A stretch of 64,000 nucleotides of DNA. Origin: Triops longicaudatus. Its lineage: Eukaryota; Arthropoda; Branchiopoda; Notostraca; Triopsidae. A program made the position numbers and the translations under genes. Where the stretch lies: NCBI GenBank assembly GCA_022885665.1, contig JAGQDJ010000147.1:62001-126000 (forward strand), given 5' to 3'. Below the pieces are notes generated by a model, which was not told the origin of the DNA, searched no databases, and saw nothing but the letters and a program-made list of their open reading frames with translations. Positions 20,891 through 33,306 of the stretch are shown here, piece after piece; position 1 is the first letter of the stretch; every line of letters begins with the position of its first letter.

Positions 20891-22190
20891 TATACACTGG
20901 GACCCACTTATAACGATATCTGATATAACGATAACCCGCCCACAGCAATAAAAAAAAAAAAAAAAAAAAAAAACTTACGGTCCATTTTTAGTCCCATTTT
21001 ATCCAATTAAAGCGATGTTCGCTTTTACTGTATCGGTTTTAACGAAATTTGCCTTAAACAATACAATGATGAAGCCTCGTGGGGTATTTTGCAATGGTTA
21101 CTACTTCCGGATATGTCGATGACCTGGACTGAGAGTTATACCTGATTCTCGAAAATGGTAAAAACATATTGACAGTGCGCTACTATTGTCGCCATACGTA
21201 ATTTAACTGTCAGAAACTGATGATGAAAATGTTGAGCAGTTTTGATAATAGAGCCCGAGCCGTTTAGTAAACAATTTTCCATGTACCTCGGTTAAGTAAC
21301 ACATAAACTTTCAAACGAAAATAATGTAAGTGCAGGAACAACCGTGTGTAAGACAAACGTTATTTTGTTACTTCAGTTCTTTCGGACAAAAAATCTTCAC
21401 TGAAACAAGTAGTAAGAACCTCTAAATGTCCATTTTCTTTTCTCAAACAGGCTTCCATTGTACAAATACAAATGGCTTCTACCCAATTTTGGGTAATATA
21501 CTCACGTTTGAGAAGCACCGCCGCTGCGGACCTCCACCAGGGTTTCCCCTGGCTTTGTAGAGAAGCACTGACTTAGAGCATACAGGGAGTGTTTTATCTT
21601 TCCAATATGTCACCAGATGACGTGCGCAACCGCTCCACCCACGTGTTCCTGCTTAAACATTTCCGTAACGTAAAGTGATTTTCTCGGCTTTTCTATCCGT
21701 TTCATCACGAAATAGAACTGCAAACAAAAGTACTGCCATTAACTATGCCAGCTGTCATTATTGTCTTGCAGAGAAGTTATTACTTGGTAGCGAAGAAGAA
21801 GAATAAATTAAGAACGCCCACTCCCAACACGTGCCTATGGAAGTTAAAAAAGACAGATATTTATCACTAAAGAACTAGAACTAATAAGGTCAAAGAAGTT
21901 CCCACTGAAGGCAGGGGAATAACTCCACGTTTGAGGTATTTGAGTCCAGGAACACCTGAAATTGGGTTCTATAATTAGATATGACAATACGAGCACATGA
22001 TCAGACTTCATGAGTCAACGTTGCAAAGAGATAAGGATGCCATTTATCCAAAATATCAAACCATCACCAATTATGAGCAATGCAACCTATTTTGGCAAGA
22101 TGCTAACAACTTTCTGAAACGCTGCACATGCTTACAAAAGCAATCAATGCAGTGTTTTTTTCGCTCGTATTCTTTCTTAGAGTGTTCGAA
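20891..22190. other. Intergenic region with A-tract and pogo-like terminal sequence
   Basis: TATACACTGGGACCC followed by TATAACGATATCTGATATAA near 20891-20935 resembles pogo/Tigger MITE ends, but I did not find the other end. A run of about 26 A follows at about 20948. The rest holds no recognisable gene. Confidence 0.4.
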
Positions 22191-22193
22191 GGC

Positions 22194-22200
22194 TATAAAA
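22194..22200 (+). promoter_or_regulatory. TATA box of the first SLC17-like gene
   Basis: TATAAAA about 89 bp upstream of the start codon at 22283, in the context GGCTATAAAAGATC. It predicts a start site near 22224-22230. Confidence 0.6.
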
Positions 22201-22282
22201 GATCAAGTACAGGTCGCGAAGCGTAATTTGCGAACTTGCAAACCAATCGCGTGTCATAATAAAGTGCAGTGAAGCTGCCAAA

Positions 22283-25204
22283 ATGGCGGATACGGAAACT
22301 GAAACAGCTTCACGTAATATAGTGATTTTAATGTACGCTATATAAGGTACATAGGCAACTGAAACTGTAATTTGCGTTTTTAGCACGGCTATTCCCGTCG
22401 TTTCGATTCACCCATTCTTTCTTGATGGCTTTCGGCTCCATGAGCCTTATTATGAACCAATCTACGCTCCTAAGTTTCGCCATTGTTTGTATGACCAAAT
22501 CTCACGCTGCGTGCCAAATCGACGACTACAATACTACGGAATCGAGCAACCAGTCAACCTGCAATTCTAATTCCACAGAGGTACAAGTTCAATTTTACTA
22601 AATAAACCAAATTTTCAAGAATTCATTAATCATCTGAAAACACAAAAGAACTAACAGTAATAGAAGGTACATGCTCGATACTAACAACCAAAACGTAAAT
22701 AGTAACACTGTTCCATTACTATTTTTAAAGTTAATTTTAAGATGATTTTTTTATATTTTTAGAATACATTGAAAAAATTTCCAGTATATGAAAGTAAAAA
22801 TATAGGTAAATATATAAATACCTTATCAATACATATTTCCAGAAATACTTTTAACTCAAATACTGTTAACTAAAATATTTTAATACTACTAACTTTTTAG
22901 TAGCAAAACTATTAATATTATTAAGTACTTGAAACTTTTAATTGATTAATTCCAAATTACCAAAGTTTCCTACAATTTGTTAGAATTCAGCACTATTCGA
23001 CTGGAGCAACGAACTGAAAGGCAGATTATTGGGATCAACGTACTACGGTCTTCTGTGTACTCAACTACTGGGAGGGATCATAACGAACAAACTAGGTGGC
23101 GGGAGAGTGCTGGTTGTGTCTGCCGCCTTTGTTTGCGGTATTTTAACCATTCTTTCGCCCACAGTGCTTCGCTACAACGTGAAATGTCTTCTTCGTCGTG
23201 AGATTGTTAATCGGTGGTTGCTTCGTAAGTTAATAGTTGACTACTTTCATTTTGCAGATTTATAGTTATACTCAGGGATTGTACAATCCGTCTCAAATGC
23301 CGCTACTGGCACCGTGGAGTGTACCGGCCGAGCAAGGAATTCTTGTCGGTTTCGCGTACGCTGGCTACAGCTTGGCTTCCATGGTTAATAACCCTATTTC
23401 CGGGTTTATGTGCAAGAATTTCGGGTGGCCTGCCATTTTTTACTTCAACGGTAGCGTTTACTCTGATAAAAATATAAGAAAAAATTCAAATCAACATAAT
23501 AATACATTTATTTAAATTTAAAGTTTGCTAACAAAAACTTAAAAAAATAATTAAACAAATTGTATGACAAATTGACAAAATGTTAATAAAATTGTAGGAA
23601 GTTTGGCATTTTCGTGGTCCATCATTGCCTTCTTTTTCATCCACAATTCCCCCGAAGCGCATCCTTTCATCAGCGATGCTGAGAGAAGCTTTATTGTTGC
23701 CAATCGGCGTCATCACCCAAACGCGAAGAAGGTGAATACAAAGTCGTTTCTGAGTAAATTATGGCAATCAGTTTGTTACTTGTTCAGCCTCCGGTGCCTT
23801 GGAGATCGATCCTAAAATCAGGACCTGTTTGGACTGTCTGTGTGACGTTCTTTTTCTATTTCGCTGCCCACGTGAGCGTGTTACAATTCCAGCCGACATA
23901 TATGCGTGAAGTGCTCCATTCCACTGTTGAAGAGGTACTTACTCTCCTTGAAACGAGAAATATACCTTTAGACGTCAAAGTACGTCAACTCGCGTGGAAC
24001 AAAGATAGTTTATGTGGAAAAAAAGGTTGCCTTGACGGATATTAAGTGTTCTAGAACGCTCTTTTAGTGTCTTGGGGGCGTCAACATCCGGCAGCCATTT
24101 TCTTCGTTGCTTACGTGAATAACTATCCCGCAAATTTCACAGCTTAGTTGTCCACAAACCCGTACATTAATTCAAAAGAAGCAAAACTTATCATATGTCG
24201 TTTTATGCTAAATATCAGCCTAAAATCCGAAAGCTTGCGTTGTTTTAGTCCATATCAGAACGGGAATGACGTGAGCTACTGATCACCCTTCGCTCGTGGG
24301 GCGTGGCTTGTGAGCTTCGCGTCACGCAGATAAGAATTGGAGTTATATTGCACGAAACTTTATATCTTTTGGTGTTTTCTACAGATCGGCCTCATTTCGG
24401 CTATACCGACTACCTGCGCAGCACTAATGCATTTCTTCGTTGGGCCTATTTACGACTGTGTTCGCAAGAGTAATCGATTTTCCGTTACAGTCACTCGCAA
24501 GTTGTTTAGTGCTTTTGGTAAATAATAATTAATGTAGAGGGTTTATTTTGCTATGTAATTCTGTTTCCCATTAATTCCGTTCGATTTATGTCCATTCTTA
24601 CATGTATTTGTTATTGTTTATATTTATTATCATTATTATTATTATTATTTTTTGTAGTTATTTTAACGTTGTTTGGTTTTTCTTTAGGGTTATTTATTCC
24701 AGCGTTGGCATTGGTTGGCTTGTCGCTAGTGCCACCTACCTACAAGTACGTAGCGGTGGCGCTAATTGCAATCTGTTTGGCTACTACTGAATTTGGTACC
24801 GTTGGTGGCTTTCTGTACGCGTTCTTGGATATGGCACCACAGTATTCTGGCGTACTGGACGGCCTGTCTTCTACTCTCGGCACTACGCCGGGATTCTTTA
24901 TGCCGACGATAATTTCTGCCATTACTAACAACGTACTATTCAAATTTTATGAAATTAAGAAGTTTTCTTAGCATATTCAAATTTCTTAATATTAATTTTT
25001 TCTGTATTTTTCTTAACTTTTCTTAAACTAATTGAAGGATAGTTATCAAAGTTTGGTACATAGGGTACGTCCCAAGAATGGCGTCACGTTATGTACCTGC
25101 TGGCTGGATTGTACACAATCGGAGGCGTGGTATTCTCAATATTTTCCAAAAGCGAATTATTGCCGTGGGCGGCGCCCCAGTCGCCGTCTGCTGCGCAGGA
25201 ATAA
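22283..25204 (+). CDS. SLC17/sialin-like MFS transporter, copy A, with 1-nt frameshift
   Basis: Major facilitator of the SLC17 type (anion or phosphate cotransport; substrate not predictable). Nine exons: 22283-22313, 22384-22580, 22984-23224, 23276-23450, 23598-23731, 23788-23934, 24385-24517, 24688-24932 and 25064-25204. Recognisable stretches include FDWSNELKGRLLGSTYYGLL, TQLLGGIITNKLGGGRVL, PAEQGILVGFAYAGYS and MREVLHSTVEE; about 480 aa and 12 membrane segments are expected. Exon 3 is 241 nt against 240 in copy B. An extra A in GTGAAATGTC (23182-23184) shifts the frame, and removing one base restores NVFFVVRLLIGGCF. This is either a true inactivating mutation or an assembly indel. Everything after it stays open and in phase, so the lesion is recent or artefactual. 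Confidence 0.85.
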
Positions 25205-25428
25205 CCCAGTGAAATAGAACCTTTAAAGGAAAAACAGTCTTCCAATACTGTCTGAACGAAGCTTTGAGGGATAATACATTTAAGTTTCTTTGTGGGAAGA
25301 GCACCGTGTATTTCTTGTTCTCTTTTATCGTTTAACGCACATACTAAACAACTTTATGCAAAACTACTTTAAATTTTTAAACGTTCTAAGGAAATTAAGG
25401 CTTATTTAGTACTAAAATGTGCACAAGT

Positions 25429-25434
25429 AATAAA
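25429..25434 (+). terminator. Likely polyadenylation signal of SLC17-like copy A
   Basis: AATAAA 225 nt after the copy A stop and before the promoter region of copy B. Confidence 0.45.
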
Positions 25435-25590
25435 ACATTTCTACTATTTAAAGGTTTTAAAGAAGGAAAACTCCTTTTGCACCCCTAAAGGTTGAAACGG
25501 ATCCCAATTCAAACAATGAGGCGGGGCTGTCGCTAGCAGCCAATCAGAAGCCACTGCGCGCCAACGGTCCCTATGCACGTGGTTCCACCT

Positions 25591-25596
25591 TATAAG
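25591..25596 (+). promoter_or_regulatory. Possible TATA box of the second SLC17-like gene
   Basis: TATAAG 170 bp upstream of the copy B start codon (25766), in a short GC-richer stretch between the two genes. Confidence 0.4.
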
Positions 25597-25765
25597 CCGC
25601 TTTTTTCTACGAATCTTTACACTAGAGATCACTGGCGACCTTTTTTGTGTCCAAGGACAAATAACTCCATGTCCTTAAAATCTAAAAAACACTTTATCAT
25701 ACAAAAAATGCTCAGTTCAGCAAAAAGTTGCAAACTGGTATGTTACGTTTGTGAAGTGGGTAACA

Positions 25766-27572
25766 ATGACGGATAACGTACAGAAAACAGCCCCAGGTAT
25801 TCGCTTATGATAAATTTCCTGAAAACTGTTTTTTTTTTTTTTTTTTTTTCTTGTTAGTCCGGATGCTAGGATCTTTCAGATTATTGCATTCTTTTATGCT
25901 GTGTGTTGGATCAATGAGCAGCATTATGACCCAGAGCACACTCATGAGCTTCGCGATTGTCTGTATGACGACATCGCACTCTTGCACGTCAGACAGTGAA
26001 TACAACGCAACAATTCCCGAGTTCCATACTGATTGTACGAATTCTACCGAGGTAGGAACTCCTTTATCTTCCCATAACATCTTCATTTAGTAGTTTACAA
26101 TCCGTAATTCAGTACGTACTGTTTGGGAATTCAGTAATTTCTAGCGATACTGATAAGAATGTTATATTATCGGACTTCGAGATCAAAACGTGACAGTGAG
26201 TAACCCATGAATAGAATTATTCGAAATACAGTACGCCAATACTAAGCCTCTTTTCATTCCACTCCGTTCTATTTTTCAGCTTCTAAGGAATGAAAACTGG
26301 CAAAATATGAGAATTTACGCAAAATTTCGCGGGTTTTCAATCACAGCCTCACCGTCTAATACGTCCCTACATAAAAACAGAATTTTCCTTTTTGAAACCC
26401 TAAAATTTCCCCAAACACTTGATTAATCGAACTAGAAATGGAAAGCTTCGAAAATTACAGTCAATTTTCTGTTTTTCAAAGGATTTAGGCGAATTTGACT
26501 GGGACAACGATGTGAAAGGAAGAATACTCGCTTCTTCGTTCTATGGACTACTGTGTACCCAATTACTGGGCGGGATCGTAGCCAACAAAATGGGCGGTGG
26601 AAAAATTTTGGTCGTAGCTTCAACATTCCTCTGCGGGTTTTTAACCCTCGTCTCACCCTTCGTAGTACGTTACGATGTGAACCTCTTCTTCGTCTTGCGA
26701 CTCTTTGTGGGCGCTGCTTTTGTAAGTTAAAACTAATAAAACTTCCCAATATTTTTCTGATATTTCCTTCAAACTTCACTACAATAATGTTTCCAAATGT
26801 TTTCAACGTGTCTTTTTTCTTTTAATTTCCATTATTTATTACTTTCTAGGCATTTCGCAATTAAAATAGTTTCAATTTCTTTTTCATTTTTTGCATTTTT
26901 ATTTTTCCTTCCAAGTTTGCTATTCGATATTTTCTAAATTTAAGTAACGTTTCGCTATGTTGCTAATGTCTAAATTTCGTCAAAATGTGATCAGGGATTA
27001 TTCACTCCCTCCCAAATGCATTTGATGGCGCCGTGGTGTGTACCGGCCGAGCAGGGAGTACTGGTCGGCTTAGCTTACGCAGGTTTTGGCTTAGCATCCA
27101 CTATAAACAACCCCATTTCCGGGTTTTTGTGCAAGTACTTTGGCTGGCCAGCCATCTTTTACTTCAACGGTAATTATTTTAACTTGAAAAAATAATGAAA
27201 TCATGACATTGGCGTCTAAAGAAGTGTTTCAACTGTCCCTGTAGGCAGTCTAGCCGTGTTTTGGAGTGTCCTTGCATTCTTTATGGTCTACAATTCCCCT
27301 GAGCAGCATCCCTTGATCAGCGAAGCGGAAAAAAATTACATAATCTGCAACCGTCTTCAGAAAACACATTCCAAGAAGGTTTTCTAGCAATATTTTATTT
27401 TTTGAAAAATAAGTAAAAATTAAAACTATTTTATTAAAATTTGTGAGTTTATTATTAATTTTTAAATATTATTTTATCAAAGGTAGTATTTTATCGGTCC
27501 TATATTTAGAACTTTTGTTTATTTTTCTAGATTTTGTCATATAGTCGTACGTGTTTGTATTAAGAAAACTGC

Positions 27573-27627
<55 letters not shown>

Positions 27628-30238
27628 GAATATAGATGAACCATTTCGATGAATTCAAATCAAATAACAACAAAAAGAACTTAAAAATAAACTTAGGAAA
27701 ATTAAATTAGGAAAAAGTAATGTTAAAAAAATAAGCTATAGCTAGTATTAAAACCAATATAGGTGCCTGTACCTTGGAAAGCTATCCTCACTTCAGGGCC
27801 GGTATGGGCTGTTAACCTGACTGCGTTCTTTTATTTCGCTGGACACATGAGTGTTTTGATGTACCAGCCCACGTACATGCGCGAAGTACTCCATTTCAAT
27901 GTGGAAGAAGTAAAATACAATATTTTTTTTTTAATAGAAAGAATGTTAAATATTATCAAATATATTTTATAATACTGTGCATATTTTTTTCTTTTTTTTT
28001 TAGAATGGTATCCTCTCTTCGGTTTCGACAATTTGCGCTTTAATGGTACATTTCTTGGTGGGGCCGTTATTCGATTACGTACGTGGAAGTAATAAGTTCT
28101 CCCTAAATGTCACGCGGAAGATTTTCAACTCCTTCGGTACGTAGCTTAACACTGACGAATATAAAAATATTATGAAAAAGAAAATTAAGGTATGAGTTAA
28201 GAAGTTTTCGGACCGTAATGGCCCGAAATTATCCCCAATTTAGATGGCTTTTAAGTTCCGATACAAAACGCCTTTACTTTGGGTGAAAATTGGTGTCAGA
28301 AATTATTAGTCAAGAAGATTTATGAATTCAAAACTTTTTAAAAGTTTCTAGAGTGTTATTAAACATTAAAAATACTAAGCTTACTAAAGAATTATATATA
28401 AAACCTTAAGCTTAGAAATTTTCCAAACATTTTTACAAGAAACACATTCACGTTTGGATCATAAGTTCTGATACAAAATCCTATTCCTTTACACTGAAAA
28501 TTGTCTCGGAACTTATTAGCCACGTAGGTTTCTCGCTTCAGAACATTTGCGAAAGTTCTAGAATGCAATCAAACGTTACATAGTACTAATTACATAAGTA
28601 AAAAAATTAAAATTATGTAACTTCTTAAGAACTTTTACATAAAAAAAAAAGAAATAAACTGAAGACTTGGACCACAAGTTAGAAAACAAAATTCTCAAGC
28701 TATGCATTAAAAATTGTTTCGGAACTTAGAAGCCACGTAACATTTTGCTGAAAAGAGGCTTCCGAAGGTCCTAAAATGTAATGAAATCACTATTAATTAA
28801 CATTAACTACCACTAGTTTTTTTCAGGAGTGGAGTCAATGAAATTTTTTATTTGAAAAGTTTTCAGTGCATTAAACAAGAAACAACCATAAATTTACATA
28901 ACTGTACAAAGTTCTGATACAAAATCCTGTTGCTTTGCATGTACACTGTCAGAACTATTAGCCTAGTAGGTTTCTCGCTTCAGAACGCTTGTAAAGATTC
29001 TGGAATGTAATAAAAAGTTAGTACTGCTATTCAAGTAAGTCGAAAAAGTAGCATTTTATAACTTTTAAGAAGTTTTATATATAAAAAATAGAAACAAACT
29101 CAAGATTCACATGGCCTATAAGTTCCGATACAAAATCTCATTGCTTGGCATAGGAAATTGTCCCTGAACTAATTAGCCAATGAGATTTTTGCTTCGAAAG
29201 TCTTTAGAAAATCCCGAAATGTAATGAATCATTAAATAAAACCAGACTTATGAAGTAAAGTCGACAAAAGTTTAATTTAAAAAGTTTCCAAAACATCTAA
29301 ACAATAAATGACCACAAATGCCTCTGGCTCTAAAGTTCCGATACGAAATCTTATTGCTTTACGTAGAAAATTGTGTCGAAACTTATTAGCCTGAAAGTTT
29401 TTCGCTTAAAACGCGTGCGAAGTTTCTGAAATATAATGAAAAATTACCTACTATTGGATTTCTGGGAGAGAGAATGAATCCAGTTTTAGTTCGCAATTAT
29501 TGGAAGTAATAAAAACTCACAATTTTTACGGTCAAGGTCTTTTCTTCCCTGCAATGGCGTTGGTTGCGTTATCTCAGTTGTCGTCGTCGTACAAGTACGG
29601 AGCGGTGGTACTGTTTACGTGCGTTTTGACGGGTACCGAGTTTGCCATTGGGGGCGGGTTTATGTACGCCATCTTGGATATGGCACCGCAGTTTGCCGGA
29701 GTACTGGAAGGCATGAAAACTACGATTTACCACACACCGGGATTTTTCATGCCGCTTATAATCTCGCACATCACTTATACGGTATGAAAACGAAATCTAC
29801 GGTTAAACTTCGAAAAATCAATATCAAAATTCAAGAAATTAAAATTCTAAAAATAAAAAAATTCTAACTATGGAAACCTTACGAGAAAACAAGACATAGA
29901 AAATAATTAAAAATAGACATAGTTTAAGAAATGTAAGAATTGAAAATTTTTAAAAATTACAATATAAAAATGCGCGTTTTTTGTTTATTTTACAGGAATC
30001 TGTTATAAAATGGCAATTATTTTTTATTTTCTTTTTAATTTTTTTTTCATAAAAAGAACTTTGTATATTTTAGGGCACAATTCAAGAATGGAGTCACGTC
30101 ATGTTATTATTGTGTGGTGTTTACGCAATGGGCGGGTTGATCTTCCTGATCTTCTCGAGCAGCATGTTACAGCCGTGGGCGGAGCCTAATTTGCCTAATA
30201 TGAATTCTCATGAACTCGAAGAGATACCTTCGCTGTAA
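25766..30238 (+). CDS. SLC17/sialin-like MFS transporter, copy B (intact)
   Basis: Nine exons: 25766-25796, 25858-26051, 26482-26721, 26995-27169, 27245-27378, 27763-27909, 28004-28136, 29537-29781 and 30074-30238. All phases fit, giving 487 aa. Seven of the nine exons have the same length as in copy A after correcting A's extra base, so the pair arose by tandem duplication. Family traits: FDWDNDVKGRIL, TQLLGGIVANKMGGGKIL (the MFS loop 2-3 motif), LFTPSQMHLMAPWCVPAEQG, NNPISGFLCKYFGWPAIFYF, and an acidic-tailed C-terminus ending LEEIPSL. Asn-X-Ser/Thr sites between membrane segments 1 and 2 suggest a glycosylated lumenal or extracellular loop. The large intron 7 holds a tandem repeat. The substrate cannot be assigned. 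Confidence 0.92.
27571..27627 (+). repeat. (ATT)n microsatellite in copy B intron 5
   Basis: Uninterrupted ATT trinucleotide run of about 57 bp. A shorter ATT run lies at about 24626-24650 in copy A intron 7. Confidence 0.95.
28253..29450 (+). repeat. ~211-bp tandem repeat, six copies, in copy B intron 7
   Basis: The anchor AAGTTCCGATACAAAA (or close variants) starts at 28253, 28463, 28676, 28909, 29120 and 29333, with spacings of 210, 213, 233, 211 and 213. Each unit continues with an AAAATTGT...ACTTATTAGCC block and then GCTTCAGAAC...TTCTAGAATGTAAT. Units are diverged, so the array is old. It makes up most of the 1.4-kb intron. Confidence 0.85.
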
Positions 30239-30440
30239 ACAGATTTCATCGTAGTAATAGATTTCCTGCCTTATAATTTTTATTATTTTTGTTCACTGTA
30301 TAATAATGGTAATGGTACTTACAGAGGAAGTACTCGTACTACAACATGCGTTTATATTGCGCGTGAAATGTTGGCAAGAGTGCCAATGTGCCAATATGCC
30401 ATTGGTGTTCACTTGTTCACTTTATGCGCTAGACGAAAAA

Positions 30441-30446
30441 AATAAA
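30441..30446 (+). terminator. Likely polyadenylation signal of SLC17-like copy B
   Basis: AATAAA 203 nt after the copy B stop, with a second overlapping AATAATA. Confidence 0.45.
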
Positions 30447-30449
30447 ATA

Positions 30450-32240
30450 ATAATACTATAAACTTGAAAATGAGTCTTTCACTAGATGGATAATAGTCAA
30501 AAACTGACTGAGCAACAACTACAAAATATGCTCGCTTTAAAGAGGAAAGAAGTGTAAATCACCTTACTGCCTGTGGTGTAAGCATCCGAGTTTTCTCGCC
30601 TTATATTCGTTTTCCAGGATCCAGTATGTAGTAATATCTTTGTATGTTAAGTACATCGTGTTAATACAATACTTCGAATTACTGACGGAAGCTTATGTTT
30701 TCTACAATTTCAAAACAATTTCCGTTGCAAGAATTAGATTACCTTAGGGAAGAAGTTAAGGATTTGGCTAATTGGAATGTAGAATATAGCTCGACAAAGC
30801 AGAACATTTTGCATATGGTGCTGCCATCTACAGTTTACAGCATCCCGTATATATTTTTATAAATTAAAAAATACCCCAGCAACCGTTGAAGTTACCCTCC
30901 TTGAGAGCGCGTTCTTTTACTTTCCGCTTGGCCTGGCGAGCTATGCTTGCCCCGGCTGTTCTAACGCGCCAAAGCCGCACTCCCTGATGCCGCTTGTCCG
31001 CGCGACCCCTGGCCGGGAGAGCCACGCTTGCTTTGGCATGTTCGGACCACCGCACCTCCCTACCATGAACCGAGCTTGGCGGAGTGAACAGCAGTTCTTC
31101 CTGCTAACGCTCAGCATCATAAGTGCGCGTAAGAACAATTTCTTTGCGAGATTTAAATTTGATTTTAACATATTAAATTACATTTGTTTACATTTTCAGC
31201 CCTAAAATCGTTGAGGTCACTACTTTCCACAAATAAAGTCTCTTTTCTGTGCTAAAATAATTCAGAAGAAGTCTTACCGTGACGCAAAGTGATTGGCTCG
31301 TAGGGATCTTTTTCCCCACGCTTCACAGCGTTACGTACATAAAGGTGATTCTCCTATCTTAATGCTAAGGAAAATCGCCTTAATATCAAACCTACGCGTA
31401 ACTCAACCCTTCAAAAACTCGTTTCTTCCACGTTTGTAAACTAAATACCACAGCTCTGAAGCATGTAATTTTTTTGTGTTGCTCCGCTCCGGCATCATAT
31501 GCCTGCTCCAGCTCCGCTCCTTTGCTCCGGCATATCCCATAACGAAATATTAAAGCTTAATTATGATACTAATTAAATTTGATAAAATAGCGATAATAGT
31601 TAATATTACTTTAATTCTTAAATGGAGAATTTTACCGTAAAAACCGGAGCACCTGATCAAGGAGAATTTTGGTTGCTCCGGCTCCGCTCCTGTTCCGGGC
31701 AAAACCCCCTTGCCCCACTGCTCCAAAGTTCTGCTTTGGAGCGAAGTCCTAAACAGCCCAGTTTCTCTTTTAAAACGTTGAATATCATAAAAAATAAACA
31801 AATGAAAACGCACAGTTCAAAACATTATGTTTGTATCTTAATTCTGATTTTTACTGAAACAGTTCCAGAAAACAGAACGCAAAAGAAACAAATTCTCAAC
31901 TACCAAATTGGGGGTTGGGGGGAGGGAGGGAAGGCAAACCAACAATCCAAAGGGGGGTAAAGGACGCTAGCGAACACATCTAAAACACAATAGCTTTAAA
32001 ACAGCACCAACAAAAAGAAAAAAAAAGAAAAAGAAAAAGCTTTGTACATTGTTTCTTCCAAAGTGCATATAGTAAATACAAAGAAAAAAATCTCGTTTTT
32101 TCTGCGATTCACCCCGTTTCCCCCTCTCTCTAAAATATATATTAAAAAAGGGAGTACGGGGCGAGGACACACATTTGATTTTGCCCCTTTATAAAGCTTT
32201 CTTGATTATTCTGAACCCTAACAACGCAAAAAAATCGCAC
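30450..32240. other. Region between the SLC17-like pair and Mef2, no gene recognised
   Basis: Contains a GC-rich block at 30870-31130 with no recognisable protein, a copy of the ~60-bp CDA2-intron repeat near 31335-31385, and a GCTCCGCTCCGG-type repeated block at 31470-31760. I cannot support a gene. Confidence 0.4.
31470..31760. repeat. GCTCCGCTCC-type short repeats
   Basis: GCTCCGCTCC or GCTCCGGC motifs recur near 31481, 31513, 31529, 31675 and 31710, with a GGAGC-containing inverted end near 31735. Probably a decayed nonautonomous element; ends are not defined. Confidence 0.4.
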
Positions 32241-32241
32241 T

Positions 32242-32247
32242 TTTATT
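32242..32247 (-). terminator. Possible polyadenylation signal of Mef2
   Basis: AATAAA on the minus strand about 950 nt after the Mef2 stop. It is the first clear candidate and would give a 3' UTR of about 1 kb. Confidence 0.3.
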
Positions 32248-33196
32248 TCAGTCAGTTTCAAGGGCTTCCACTAAAAAAAAAAACGACCCAATCAGGCACT
32301 TTTTCCAAAAAATCCCTCTTTAACATTCATCCATCCCTTTTTCCCCGCCACAAGTTATCAGTAAAGCACATTCTACTCCATTGTCGCTCTCACAACCTAA
32401 AAAGTCCCCCTTTTTAACTCGAGAACGCTAGAAATAAAAGAAATCATCCTTGGTGATTGTCCACGCATTCTTTTCTTTTCAACCCTAAGGCTTCTAAAGA
32501 CAAAACCTTTTGAAACTGTTTAACAATCTATAACAAACAAACATTTTGGCCAGTTTATCTCTGCTGATCCGTAATTTCCGTTTTTTTTTTCGATTTGATT
32601 AACGGCAGATCACTAGCATTGCACTTTAGCACGCCTAGGTTGCACTAAAAAGACAAAAACAGTTCTGAACATTTTCTTTGCTTTCAACTGTAAGATTTCT
32701 AGAGTCTTTTAATTTCTAGTGAAACACTCGTGGGGTTTTGCGCTTCCTTTTCCACCAAGGGGGGTTAAAAGGGGCGTGTACAAGGTTGTACGGACCGTAC
32801 AGGGTTTTGAAATTAATTCCCTGTAAATTCTTGTGATTTTTCTTCGTCTGGGTTGTGTTGAAAAAAAGGGGAAAAACACTAAAAAGAGGCACTTGGTCAC
32901 TGGTCTCTTACGATCTTTTGACAACAATAACAAGAAAAAAGTGTTAACTCCATGAGCAGCGCGCAAAGTACTTTTCTTCTGCCTCCTTTGATGTGTCCCT
33001 TCACTTTTGTCGTATGTGTGTGTTTTTGTGTTGAATATCAACGTATTTGAGCGTTTTTTTTTTCTTCAAAATAAGCTTGTCCCATTTCCTTCCTTGTCCT
33101 TTTCATTTCTTAGAGACGAACACACACGCATAATTGTTGCAACCCCGGCTTTTTGATTTGATTTGCGTCTTGTCACCGCCACCTGGTGGATAAGTT

Positions 33197-33306
33197 TTAG
33201 GACGCTGGCCAGCCTTCCGTTAGGCGTGTTCGTTTATGCAACGGCCCCGCGTCGTACTCGTGCCCTGAATGCCCAGAATGACCGTGATGACTCTCGGTGG
33301 GCGAGT
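33197..33306 (-). other. Mef2: Mef2 last coding exon
   Basis: Acceptor tttgtag at 33307-33313; it completes an Asn codon from exon 6 (A|AC) and runs 35 further codons to TAA. It ends KRTRLTEGWPAS, matching the conserved KRMRLSEGW tail of vertebrate MEF2. This shows that the open frame continuing past 34304 to a stop at 34287 is not the main terminus. Confidence 0.9.
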
